Origin: Variovorax sp. UMC13
GTDB lineage: Bacteria; Pseudomonadota; Gammaproteobacteria; Burkholderiales; Burkholderiaceae_C
Assembly: GCF_014170375.1 (NCBI RefSeq)
Contig: NZ_LZZW01000040.1
Span: 62,001 to 126,000, forward strand
Length of the DNA: 64,000 nucleotides
Direction of reading: 5' to 3'
Within the stretch, counting starts at the first letter, position 1. The number at the start of each line of letters is the position of its first letter. A model generated the notes under the pieces. It worked only from the letters and a program-made list of their open reading frames with translations. It was not told where the DNA came from and made no database searches. Shown here piece after piece: positions 16,362 through 25,033 of this stretch. The translations under genes were made by a program, and so were the position numbers.

Positions 16362-17281
16362 CATGGGCGGCCGCTTCCTTGCGCAATGCCGATGGCGGCG
16401 GCAGGCTGGCGGGCCAGTTCGATGAAGGCCCGCACGTAGTCGATGGCGATGTCCGCCTCGCGCGCGCCCAGGAAGATCTGCTTGGCGATGCCGCGCGCGC
16501 CCAGCCGCACCGGCACCACGTCCATCCTGGCCGCGTACTCCTCGACCAGCCAGCGCGGCAGGGCGGCCACGCCGCGGCCGCTGGCCACCATCTGCAGCAT
16601 GATGTCGGTGGTCTCGATGGCCTTGTGGCGCTTGGGCGTGACGCCGGCCGGCAGCAGGAACTGGTTGTAGATGTCCAGCCGCTCGACGTCCACGGGGTAG
16701 CTGATGAGCACCTCCCGCGTCAGCTGCTGCGGCTTCACGTACGCCGCCGAAGCCAGCGGATGGCCCTTGGCCACGACCAGCACCTGCTCGTAGTCGAACA
16801 CGGGCTCGAACTTCAGCCCCGGCTTGTAGAGCGGGTCGGGCGTGACCAGCAGGTCGATCTCGTAGCCGAAGAGCGCGCCGATCCCGCCGAACTGGAATTT
16901 CTGCTTCACGTCCACATCCACGTCGGGCCATGCGGCCAGATAGGGCGAGACCACCTTGAGCAGCCACTGGTAGCACGGGTGGCATTCCATGCCGATGCGC
17001 AGCGCACCGCGCTCGCCCTGCGCGAACTGGCCCAGCCGCTCTTCGGCCAGGTCCAGCTGCGGCAGCACCCGGTTCGCCACCGCCAGCAGGTACTGGCCGG
17101 CCTGGGTCAGGCGCAGGCTTCGGCCTTCGCGCAGCCAGACGTCGGTGCCCAGTTGCTGCTCCAGCTTCTTCATGCTGTGGCTCAGGGCCGACTGGGTCAG
17201 GTTGAGCACGCCCGCGGCGGCCGTCAACGACCCTTGGGCCTCGACCTGCTGGACGATGCTGAGGTGGATGCGCTCAAGCAT
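16361..17281 (-). CDS. metR: LysR-family methionine regulator MetR
   Basis: A 306-residue LysR protein that matches MetR beyond the HTH. It has SALSHSMKKLEQQLG in the DNA-binding domain, then the MetR-typical ECHPCYQWL, PGLKFEPVFDYEQVLV and GVAALPRWLVEEY. MetR activates methionine synthase genes using homocysteine as co-effector. Here it is divergent from a flavin reductase-mesX-mesD operon, exactly where a methionine synthase would be expected. The ATG at 17281 is preferred; a GTG five codons upstream (17296) is an alternative. A dyad lies in the shared promoter at 17308-17330. Confidence 0.9.
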   Translation of the reverse strand: MLERIHLSIVQQVEAQGSLTAAAGVLNLTQSALSHSMKKLEQQLGTDVWLREGRSLRLTQAGQYLLAVANRVLPQLDLAEERLGQFAQGERGALRIGMECHPCYQWLLKVVSPYLAAWPDVDVDVKQKFQFGGIGALFGYEIDLLVTPDPLYKPGLKFEPVFDYEQVLVVAKGHPLASAAYVKPQQLTREVLISYPVDVERLDIYNQFLLPAGVTPKRHKAIETTDIMLQMVASGRGVAALPRWLVEEYAARMDVVPVRLGARGIAKQIFLGAREADIAIDYVRAFIELARQPAAAIGIAQGSGRP

Positions 17282-17307
17282 TCGAATGAATTCCACTCAT
17301 GGATTGG

Positions 17308-17330
17308 TGAAATAAAACCATTTTACTTCA
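17308..17330. promoter_or_regulatory. metR: Candidate MetR operator
   Basis: TGAAATAAAAC and ATTTTACTTCA form an imperfect inverted repeat (TGAA and TAAAA matched by TTTTA and TTCA) in an AT-rich stretch between metR and the flavin reductase gene. Known MetR sites are TGAA/TTCA dyads; here the spacing is longer than the classical one, so this is a candidate only. Confidence 0.5.
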
Positions 17331-17462
17331 TCGAACCACATCCCTACCATCCGCTTCCATCGGTCGCTTTCCTTCTCGAGAGCGGCCCTGGCCTTCGTGC
17401 TGCAGCGGTGTGCCCCATCGATAGGCACGGGAGACCATCCAGATGAAAGAAAGACAGAAGAA

Positions 17463-18038
17463 ATGACACGCCCCCTCCGCCTGGTCGCAGTTTCCGGCGG
17501 GCTGCAACGCCCTTCCAGGTCGGCCGCCCTGGCAGAGCACCTGCTGGACCTGATCGCCGACGAACTTCCGTGCGAGACGCGCCTGGTCGAACTCGGCCAG
17601 CTCGCACCGCAGCTGGCCGGCGCGGTCTGGCGCTCGCAACTGCCCGATACGGTGGAGCGGGAACTTGCGGCGGTCGAGCAGGCGGACGTGCTGGTGGTGG
17701 CGACGCCGGTCTTCCGCGGTGCCTACACGGGGCTGTTCAAGCACTTCTTCGACTTCATCCACCAGGACGCCCTGATCGACAAGCCGGTGCTGCTGGCTGC
17801 CACCGGCGGCAGCGAGCGCCATGCGCTGGTGATCGACCACCAGCTGCGGCCGCTGTTCAGCTTCTTCCAGGCGCGCACCTTGCCGCTGGGCGTCTACGCG
17901 ACCGACACGGATTTCGTGGACCACCGCCTGCGGAATGAGGCCTTGGTCCATCGGGCCACCCTGGCCGTCCAGCGGGCACTGCCCTTGATCGCGCTCACGC
18001 ACCACGCCACACCCTCGCTCGCCGAGGCCGTGGCCTGA
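17463..18038 (+). CDS. NAD(P)H-dependent FMN reductase (MsuE-like)
   Basis: A 191-residue flavodoxin-fold reductase with the FMN phosphate loop near the N-terminus (AVSGGLQRPSRSAALAEHLL), the PVFRGAYTGLFKHFFDF segment and AATGGSERHALVIDHQL. These match MsuE/SsuE-type enzymes that supply reduced FMN to oxygenases. It is the first gene of an operon with mesX and mesD. MesD activity is known to depend on oxygen and MesX, so reduced flavin for MesX is a reasonable role (inference). The ATG at 17463 follows the motif GAAAGACAGAAGAA. Confidence 0.88.
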   Translation: MTRPLRLVAVSGGLQRPSRSAALAEHLLDLIADELPCETRLVELGQLAPQLAGAVWRSQLPDTVERELAAVEQADVLVVATPVFRGAYTGLFKHFFDFIHQDALIDKPVLLAATGGSERHALVIDHQLRPLFSFFQARTLPLGVYATDTDFVDHRLRNEALVHRATLAVQRALPLIALTHHATPSLAEAVA

Positions 18039-18082
18039 ACCAGCGCCGTCCATTTTCAGAAGAACCAGGTCACGAGATCGCC

Positions 18083-19066
18083 ATGAACCCAGAACTCAGC
18101 TTTCACATCAAGAGCATCCGTTTCGACGAGAACTATCAGCCATCGGACGGTACGCGCATCACCACCAACTTCGCCAACCTGGCCCGGGGAACGAGCCGCC
18201 TCCAGAACCTGCGCAACACGCTGAGGATGATCGACAACCGCTTCAATGACCTGGCGCACTGGGACAATCCGACGGGAGATCGCTACGCGGTCGAGCTCGA
18301 GATCATCTCCGTCGAGGTGGGCATGGATGCGAAGCGCGGCGAGGGTGCATTTCCGCTGATCGAGATCCTGAAGACCCGCATCCTCGACAGGAAGACGAAC
18401 CAGCGCATCGACGGCATCGCGGGGAACAACTTTTCCTCCTACGTGCGCGACTACGACTTCAGCGTCGTGCTTCCGGCGTACAACGCCCATCGAACGGAGT
18501 TCGGCACGCCGGACGATTTCGGCGACCTGCATGGCAGGCTGTTCCAGCAATTCGCCAACTCGGTCACCTACAGCAAGCACTTCCACAAGCCGCCTGTCAT
18601 CTGCATCAGCGCCTCGACCAGCAAGACCTATCAGCGGAACGGAAACCAGCACCCCGCCTTGGGAGTGGAGTACCAGCAGAACGAGCTGTCCTCGACCGAC
18701 CGCTACTTCGCGAAGATGGGGATGCAGGTTCGCTTCTTCATGCCGCCCAATGGCGTCGCACCGCTGGCCTTCTACTTCCACGGCGACCTGCTGGGCGACT
18801 ACACCAACCTCGAGTTGATCGGCACCATCAGCACGATGGAAAGCTTCCAGAAGATCTACCGCCCCGAGATCTACAACGCCAATTCAGCGGCGGGAAAACT
18901 CTACCGACCCAGCCTGAACAACCAGGATTACTCGTCGACGCAGATCGTCTATGACCGGGAAGAGCGCAGCCAGCTGGCGGTCCAGCAGGGGAAGTTTGCC
19001 GAGGAGCACTTCATCAAGCCTTACAGGAATGTGCTGGAACAATGGGTTGCCGATTGCGCGGCCTGA
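18083..19066 (+). CDS. mesX: MesX (DUF1852), partner of folate-independent methionine synthase
   Basis: A 327-residue soluble protein of the DUF1852 family, recognised by MNPELSFHIKSIRFDENYQP, FANLARGTSRLQNLRNTL and LGVEYQQNELSSTDRYFAKMG. Genetic work on related bacteria found that MesD functions only together with a DUF1852 protein (MesX) and oxygen; its own chemistry is not settled. It lies 44 bases after the flavin reductase and 45 bases before mesD. Length is normal. No signal peptide or membrane segment is visible. Confidence 0.9.
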   Translation: MNPELSFHIKSIRFDENYQPSDGTRITTNFANLARGTSRLQNLRNTLRMIDNRFNDLAHWDNPTGDRYAVELEIISVEVGMDAKRGEGAFPLIEILKTRILDRKTNQRIDGIAGNNFSSYVRDYDFSVVLPAYNAHRTEFGTPDDFGDLHGRLFQQFANSVTYSKHFHKPPVICISASTSKTYQRNGNQHPALGVEYQQNELSSTDRYFAKMGMQVRFFMPPNGVAPLAFYFHGDLLGDYTNLELIGTISTMESFQKIYRPEIYNANSAAGKLYRPSLNNQDYSSTQIVYDREERSQLAVQQGKFAEEHFIKPYRNVLEQWVADCAA

Positions 19067-19111
19067 GCTCCCGCTCACCACACCCATCTTTTCTTGAAGA
19101 GGAAACCCCAG

Positions 19112-20137
19112 ATGTTCGAAACCTCCATCGCTGGCAGCCTGCCGAAACCCGCCTGGCTCGCCGAAACCCACAAGCTCTGGCCCCAATGGAAGGCCGAAGG
19201 CGATGCGCTTCGCCAGGCCAAGGCCGACGCGACCCTGCTGTGGATCAAGGCCCAGGAAGACGCCGGCCTGGACATCGTGGGCGACGGCGAGCAATCGCGA
19301 CAGCACTTCGTGCACGGCTTCCTCGAGCAGGTCGAAGGCATCGACTTCGAGCACAAGGTGAAGATGGGCATCCGCGACAACCGCTACGACGCGATGGTGC
19401 CGCAGGTGGTGTCGGCCCTGCGCCTGAAGGGCCGCGTGCATGCCTTCGAAGCGCAGCTGGCGCGCGCCCACACGAAGAAGAAGCTGAAGTTCACCCTGCC
19501 CGGCCCGATGACCATCGTCGACACCGTGGCGGACCGCTTCTACGGTGACAAGGTGAAGATGGCCTTCGCGTTCGCGGAGCTGCTCAACCAGGAAGCGCTC
19601 GCGCTGCAGGCCGATGGCGTGGACATCATCCAGTTCGACGAGCCGGCCTTCAATGTGTACATGAAGGATGCCGCCGACTGGGGCGTGCAGGCGCTGGAGC
19701 GCGCGGCGCAGGGCCTGAGCTGTACCACGGCGGTGCACATCTGCTACGGCTACGGCATCCAGGCCAACACCGACTGGAAGCGCACGCTGGGCGACGAATG
19801 GCGCCAGTACGAGACGGTGTTTCCCGCGCTCGCCCGCAGCACCATCGACCAGGTGAGCCTGGAATGCATCCATTCCCATGTGCCGCCCGACCTGATGAGG
19901 CTGCTGGCCGGCAAGGACGTGCTGGTCGGCGTGATCGATGTGGCCAGCGACGTGGTCGAGACCCCCGAGGAAGTGGCCGACACCATCGGCCGCGCCTTGG
20001 CATTCGTGCCGAAGGAGCGGCTGTTCCCGTGCACCAATTGCGGCCTGGCACCGATGAGCCGCGACGTGGCATGGCGCAAGCTGGAAGCGCTGGCCGCAGG
20101 CACGAAGCTGGCCAAGGAACGGTTCGCCACGGCGTGA
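19112..20137 (+). CDS. mesD: MesD, core-MetE-type methionine synthase
   Basis: A 341-residue protein corresponding to the C-terminal catalytic half of MetE, without the N-terminal folate-binding half. It starts MFETSIAGSLPKPAWLAET. It keeps the zinc site as His/Cys in VHICYG, a glutamate on the QFDEPAFN strand, and a Cys in PCTNCGLAP. MesD transfers a methyl group to homocysteine from a donor other than methyltetrahydrofolate and needs MesX. Start chosen at ATG 19112 behind GAAGAGGAAAC, not the ATG at 19094. It is convergent with prpB, 45 bases apart. Confidence 0.92.
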   Translation: MFETSIAGSLPKPAWLAETHKLWPQWKAEGDALRQAKADATLLWIKAQEDAGLDIVGDGEQSRQHFVHGFLEQVEGIDFEHKVKMGIRDNRYDAMVPQVVSALRLKGRVHAFEAQLARAHTKKKLKFTLPGPMTIVDTVADRFYGDKVKMAFAFAELLNQEALALQADGVDIIQFDEPAFNVYMKDAADWGVQALERAAQGLSCTTAVHICYGYGIQANTDWKRTLGDEWRQYETVFPALARSTIDQVSLECIHSHVPPDLMRLLAGKDVLVGVIDVASDVVETPEEVADTIGRALAFVPKERLFPCTNCGLAPMSRDVAWRKLEALAAGTKLAKERFATA

Positions 20138-20182
20138 GGCCAAGGGCGTTCGGTCCGCCTGCGACGGCACCGGACACCGGCC

Positions 20183-21043
20183 TCAGGTGTAGCGCTTCTC
20201 CAGCGCGTCCCACGCGGGCTTGTTCACCAGGCGCTGGCGTTCGGCGAAGGTCGCGACCAGGCCGCTGGACTCCTGCACTTGCTTGTCGTCGCGCAACACG
20301 GTCAGCGCCTTCTGCATGCCCGCGACCGCGCCCTGCAGCGCCGCGTTGGCGTAGAGCACGATGCCGTAGCCGAGTTCACCCAGGTCGGTGGCGTTGAAGA
20401 TCGGCGTCTTGCCGCCGATCACCATGTTCATGAGCTGGGGCTTGGCCAGGCGCTGCGGCAGCGCGCGGATCTCGTCGACCGTGGTCACGGCCTCGACGAA
20501 CAGGATGTCGGCACCGGCCTCGGCGAACTTCTGGGCACGCTCGATGGCGGCCTCGAAGCCGTGCACGGCGGCGGCATCGGTGCGCGCCATGATCAGCAGG
20601 TCGGGGTCCTGGCGCGCGTCGACCGCGGCCTTGATCTTGCTCACGGCCTCTTCGGTGGCGATCACCTCCTTGCCCGAGAAATGGCCGCAGCGCTTGGGCG
20701 CGACCTGGTCCTCGAACTGGATGCAGTCGGCACCGGCGCGCTCCAGCGTGCGCACCGTGTGGCGTACATTGAGCGCGTTGCCGAAGCCGGTGTCGGCATC
20801 GACGATCAGCGGCACCGACACCGCATCGCGGATGCGCGCCGTGTGGTCGGCGATTTCCGCCAGGCCCATGAAGCCCTGGTCGGGCATGCCGAACCACATG
20901 TTGGTGACACCGGCGCCGGTGATGTAGATCGCCTGGAAGCCCAGGTCTTCGACCACCTTGGCGGACAGCGCGTTGAAGGCGCCGGGAACAATCAGGCCGC
21001 GGCGGGCCTCGGCGAGGGACTTGAGTTGCTTGCGGGTGGACAT
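20183..21043 (-). CDS. prpB: 2-methylisocitrate lyase
   Basis: A 286-residue enzyme of the isocitrate lyase/PEP mutase superfamily that splits 2-methylisocitrate into pyruvate and succinate, the last step of the methylcitrate cycle. Visible are ITGAGVTNMWFG, the metal-binding DADTGFGNALNV, the active-site loop KRCGHFSGK with the catalytic cysteine, and MARTDAAAVHGF. It is the last gene of the prp operon, 14 bases after prpF. The KRCGH motif and the context favour PrpB over PEP mutase or oxaloacetate decarboxylase. Confidence 0.93.
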   Translation of the reverse strand: MSTRKQLKSLAEARRGLIVPGAFNALSAKVVEDLGFQAIYITGAGVTNMWFGMPDQGFMGLAEIADHTARIRDAVSVPLIVDADTGFGNALNVRHTVRTLERAGADCIQFEDQVAPKRCGHFSGKEVIATEEAVSKIKAAVDARQDPDLLIMARTDAAAVHGFEAAIERAQKFAEAGADILFVEAVTTVDEIRALPQRLAKPQLMNMVIGGKTPIFNATDLGELGYGIVLYANAALQGAVAGMQKALTVLRDDKQVQESSGLVATFAERQRLVNKPAWDALEKRYT

Positions 21044-21057
21044 TCGAAATCTTCCAA

Positions 21058-22251
21058 TCAGAAACTGTCGCCGGGAATGCGGACCCGGCCTTCCATCAGC
21101 ACGCGGGCGCTGCGGCTCATCAGGGCCTTGGTCACGACCCATTGGCCATCGACCTGGCGGGCCTCGGCACCCACGCGCAGCGTGCCCGAGGGGTGGCCGA
21201 AGCGCACGGCCTGGCGCGCGCCGCCGCCAGCCGCGAGGTTCACCAGCGTGCCGGGAATGGCGGCGGCGGTGCCGATCGCGACCGCGGCCGTGCCCATCAT
21301 GGCGTGGTGCAGCTTGCCCATCGACAGCGCGCGCACCAGCAGGTCGACGTCGGCCGCCTGCACGGCCTTGCCGCTGGAGGCGGTGTAGCCGGCGGGCGGT
21401 GCGACGAAAGCCACCTTGGGCGTGTGCTGGCGCCGGGCCGCTTCGCCGATGTGCTGGATCAGCCCCATCTTCAGCGCGCCATGCGCGCGGATGGTCTCGA
21501 ACATGGCCAGCGCCTTGGCATCGCCGTTGATGGCCTCCTGCAGCTCGGTGCCGGTGTAGCCGATGTCGGCGGCGTCGAGGAAGATGGTGGGGATGCCGGC
21601 GTTGATCAGCGTGGATCGCAACGTACCCACGCCGGGCACCACCAGGTCGTCCACCACCTGGCCGGTCGGGAACATCGCGCCACCGCCCTCGCCGTCGCCT
21701 TCGTCGGCCGGGTCGATGAATTCCAGCGCCACCTCGGCGGCCGGAAAGGTCACGCCGTCGAGTTCGAAGTCGCCGGTCTCCTGCACTTCGCCGTCGACCA
21801 TCGGCACCTGCGCGACGATGGTCTTGCCGATGTTGGCCTGCCAGATGCGCACGGTGCACAGGCCGTTCTGCGGCACGCGGGCCGGATCGATCAGGCCCTG
21901 CGAGATCGCGAAGGGCCCGACCGCGGCCGACAGGTTGCCGCAGTTGCCGGTCCATTCGACGAAGGCACTGTCGATCGAGACCTGGCCGAAGAGATAGTCG
22001 ACGTCGTGGTCCGGGCGCGTGGACGGCGACAGGATCACGGTCTTCGAGGTGGACGAGGTCGCGCCGCCCATGCCGTCGATCTGCTTGCCGTAGGGGTCGG
22101 GGCTGCCGATCACGCGCAGCAGCAGCGCATCGCGTGCCGGCCCGGCTTCGCGGGCGGCCGGCGGCAGGTCCTGCAGGCGGAAGAACACGCCCTTGCTGGT
22201 GCCGCCGCGCATGTAGACGGCGGGGATCTTGATCTGAGGTACGGATGCCAT
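21058..22251 (-). CDS. prpF: 2-methylaconitate cis-trans isomerase
   Basis: A 397-residue member of the PrpF/diaminopimelate epimerase-like fold. It begins IPAVYMRGGTSKGVFFRLQDLP, the PrpF signature, and has GNCGNLSAAVGPFAI and the QKAVQAADVDLLVRAL-like helix before MMGTAAVAIGTAAAIPGT. PrpF isomerises the product of AcnD so that it can be rehydrated to 2-methylisocitrate; the AcnD/PrpF pair replaces PrpD in many proteobacteria. It lies between acnD and prpB, 22 bases after acnD. ATG at 22251 chosen because the upstream 21 codons lie in the spacer. Confidence 0.92.
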   Translation of the reverse strand: MASVPQIKIPAVYMRGGTSKGVFFRLQDLPPAAREAGPARDALLLRVIGSPDPYGKQIDGMGGATSSTSKTVILSPSTRPDHDVDYLFGQVSIDSAFVEWTGNCGNLSAAVGPFAISQGLIDPARVPQNGLCTVRIWQANIGKTIVAQVPMVDGEVQETGDFELDGVTFPAAEVALEFIDPADEGDGEGGGAMFPTGQVVDDLVVPGVGTLRSTLINAGIPTIFLDAADIGYTGTELQEAINGDAKALAMFETIRAHGALKMGLIQHIGEAARRQHTPKVAFVAPPAGYTASSGKAVQAADVDLLVRALSMGKLHHAMMGTAAVAIGTAAAIPGTLVNLAAGGGARQAVRFGHPSGTLRVGAEARQVDGQWVVTKALMSRSARVLMEGRVRIPGDSF

Positions 22252-22273
22252 GGTGAGGGAATGGTGGTGGTCT

Positions 22274-24898
22274 TCAGGCGGCCTGCTTGTTCGCGGCCAG
22301 GAAGTCTTGCGCAAAACGCTGCAGCACGCCGCCGGCCTCGTAGATCGACACTTCCTCGGCCGTGTCGAGCCGGCAGGTCACCGGCACCTGCAGCACGTCG
22401 CCGCTCCTGCGGTGCACGACCAGCGTGAGATCGGTGCGCGGCGCGGGCCGGCCGGCCACGTCGAAGGTTTCGCTGCCGTCCAGGCCCAGCGTGAGGCGCG
22501 TGGTGCCGGGCTTGAACTCCAGCGGCAGCACGCCCATGCCCAGCAGGTTGGTGCGGTGGATGCGCTCGAAGCCTTCGGCCACCACCGTCTCGACGCCCGC
22601 CAGGCGCACGCCCTTGGCGGCCCAGTCGCGCGACGAACCCTGGCCGTAGTCGGCGCCGGCCACGATGATCAGCGGCTGCCGGCGGTTCAGGTAGGTCTCG
22701 ATGGCCTCCCACATGCGCACCACCCGGCCCTCGGGCTCGAGGCGCGCCAGCGAGCCCTTCTGCTGCACGCCGTCGACCACCGCCATCTCGTTGACCAGCT
22801 GCGGGTTGGCGAAGGTGGCGCGCATGGCCGTCAGGTGGTCGCCGCGGTGCGTGGCGTAGGAGTTGAAGTCCTCTTCCGGCAGGCCCATCTTCGCCAGGTA
22901 CTCGCCCGCGGCGCTGTCCAGCAGGATCGCGTTGGAGGGCGACAGGTGGTCGGTCGTGATGTTGTCGGGCAGGATGGCCAGCGGCCGCATGCCGCGCAGC
23001 GTGCGCGGCACGGCTGCGAGCGCGCCCACGCCCTCGCTGTCCCAGTAGGGCGGGCGCCGGATGTAGGTCGACTGCGGGCGCCAGTCGTACTGCGGGCTGA
23101 CCTTCTCGCCGCTGTCCGGATGGATCGCGAACATGGGCTCGTAGACCTGGCGGAACATCTCGGGCCGCACCGAGGCCGCGACGATGGCATCGATCTCCTC
23201 GTCGCCGGGCCAGAGGTCCTGCAGGCGGATCTCCTTGCCGTCGACGACGCCCAACACGTCGCGCTCGATGTCGAAGCGGATCGTGCCCGCGATCGCGTAG
23301 GCCATCACCAGCGGCGGCGAGGCCAGGAAGGCCTGCTTGGCATAGGGATGGATGCGGCCGTCGAAGTTGCGGTTGCCCGAGAGCACTGCGGTGGCGTAGA
23401 GGTTGCGGTCGATGATCTCCTGCTGGATCGCCGGATCGAGCGCACCCGACATGCCGTTGCAGGTGGTGCAGGCGAAGGCCACGATGCCGAAGCCCAGCTG
23501 TTCGAGGTCCTTCAGCAGGTCGGCGTCGCGCAGGTAGAGCTCGACGGCCTTGGAGCCCGGTGCCAGCGAGGACTTGACCCAGGGCTTGCGCTGCAGGCCC
23601 AGCCGGTTGGCATTGCGCGCCAGCAGTGCGGCCGCGATCACGTTGCGCGGGTTCGAGGTGTTGGTGCACGAGGTGATGGCCGCGATGATCACCGCGCCGT
23701 CGGGCATCAGGCCCGCGGCCTCCTGCTGGCGCGCCGCGTCGAGGCCGACGGCGATCTCGCGCGCGGCCAGCTGCGAGGTCGGCAGGCGGCGGTGCGGGTT
23801 CGACGGGCCGGCCATGTTGCGCACCACGCCCGAGAGGTCGAAGCGCAGCACGCGTTCGTAGCGGGCGGTCTGGAGCGCGTCGCCCCAGAAGCCGGCGGTC
23901 TTCGCGTAGCGCTCGACCAGCGCAACCTGCGTGTCCTCGCGGCCCGTGAGCCGCAGGTAGGCGAGCGTCTGCTCGTCGATGTAGAACAGCGCGGCCGTGG
24001 CGCCGTATTCGGGGCACATGTTGGAGATGGTGGCGCGGTCGCCGATGGTCAGGCCCTGCGTGCCTTCGCCGAAGAATTCGAGATACGCGCCGACCACCTT
24101 CTGCTGGCGCAGGAATTCGGTGAGTGCCAGCACGATGTCGGTGGCGGTGATGCCCGGCTGGCGCCGGCCGGTGAGCTCGACGCCCACGATGTCGGGCAGG
24201 CGCATCCACGAGGCGCGGCCCAGCATCACGTTCTCGGCCTCGAGGCCGCCCACGCCCACCGCGATCACGCCCAGTGCATCGACGTGCGGCGTGTGGCTGT
24301 CGGTGCCCACGCAGGTGTCGGGGAAGGCCAGGCCGTCCTGCACGTAGACCACCGGCGACATCTTCTCCAGGTTGATCTGGTGCATGATCCCGTTGCCCGC
24401 CGGGATCACCTCCATGTTGGCGAAGGCGCGCTTGGTCCACTCGATGAAGTGGAAGCGGTCCTCGTTGCGCCGGTCCTCGATCTCGCGGTTCTTCTCGAAG
24501 GCCTGAGGATCGAAGCCGCCGCACTCCACGGCCAGCGAATGGTCCACGATCAGCTGCACCGGCACCACGGGGTTCACCTGCGCCGGGTCGCCGCCTTCGG
24601 CCGCGATCGCATCGCGCAGGCCCGCCAGGTCCACCAGCGCGGTCTGGCCCAGGATGTCGTGGCACACCACGCGCACCGGGTACCAGGGAAAGTCGCGGTC
24701 GCGCCGGCGCTCCACGAGCTGCAGCAGGCAGTCCTCGAGGATGGCCGGGTCACAGCGCCGCACCAGGTTCTCGGCGTGCACGCGCGCGGTGTAGGGCAGG
24801 CCGTCCCAGGCGCCGGGCCGCAGGGCGTCGACCACGGCGCGCGCGTCGATGTAGTCCAGCGCGGTGCCGGGAAGTCTTTTTCGGTAGGAGGAGTTCAT
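22274..24898 (-). CDS. acnD: 2-methylcitrate dehydratase, Fe/S-dependent (AcnD)
   Basis: An 874-residue aconitase-family enzyme that dehydrates 2-methylcitrate. The [4Fe-4S] cysteines are visible in ITSCTNTSNP and FACTTCNGMSG. Substrate-binding landmarks are GTDSHTPHVDALG, ASWMRLPD, GNRNFDGRIHP, and the swivel-domain GADYGQGSSRDWAAKGV. Its position next to prpF identifies it as AcnD rather than the citrate-cycle aconitase. ATG 24898 (MNSSYRKRLPGTAL) is preferred to an ATG 29 codons upstream because AGGAGGAG lies directly before it. A 135-base gap separates it from prpC. Confidence 0.94.
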   Translation of the reverse strand: MNSSYRKRLPGTALDYIDARAVVDALRPGAWDGLPYTARVHAENLVRRCDPAILEDCLLQLVERRRDRDFPWYPVRVVCHDILGQTALVDLAGLRDAIAAEGGDPAQVNPVVPVQLIVDHSLAVECGGFDPQAFEKNREIEDRRNEDRFHFIEWTKRAFANMEVIPAGNGIMHQINLEKMSPVVYVQDGLAFPDTCVGTDSHTPHVDALGVIAVGVGGLEAENVMLGRASWMRLPDIVGVELTGRRQPGITATDIVLALTEFLRQQKVVGAYLEFFGEGTQGLTIGDRATISNMCPEYGATAALFYIDEQTLAYLRLTGREDTQVALVERYAKTAGFWGDALQTARYERVLRFDLSGVVRNMAGPSNPHRRLPTSQLAAREIAVGLDAARQQEAAGLMPDGAVIIAAITSCTNTSNPRNVIAAALLARNANRLGLQRKPWVKSSLAPGSKAVELYLRDADLLKDLEQLGFGIVAFACTTCNGMSGALDPAIQQEIIDRNLYATAVLSGNRNFDGRIHPYAKQAFLASPPLVMAYAIAGTIRFDIERDVLGVVDGKEIRLQDLWPGDEEIDAIVAASVRPEMFRQVYEPMFAIHPDSGEKVSPQYDWRPQSTYIRRPPYWDSEGVGALAAVPRTLRGMRPLAILPDNITTDHLSPSNAILLDSAAGEYLAKMGLPEEDFNSYATHRGDHLTAMRATFANPQLVNEMAVVDGVQQKGSLARLEPEGRVVRMWEAIETYLNRRQPLIIVAGADYGQGSSRDWAAKGVRLAGVETVVAEGFERIHRTNLLGMGVLPLEFKPGTTRLTLGLDGSETFDVAGRPAPRTDLTLVVHRRSGDVLQVPVTCRLDTAEEVSIYEAGGVLQRFAQDFLAANKQAA

Positions 24899-25033
24899 CG
24901 TGGTGGGTCGGTCGCGGGGCGCGCCGCGCGCCTCTCTGGAATCAAGGCTCGGTTCTTGTTCGGTGCGGGAGTCGTTGTGCTGCACGACTTTGGCACGGCG
25001 CCGGATCGCCGTGTGGGCATCCAGCGCCGCGCT

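Noticed and set aside
20183..21043. Phosphoenolpyruvate mutase or oxaloacetate decarboxylase
   Set aside because: The KRCGH loop and the position after acnD-prpF support methylisocitrate lyase.
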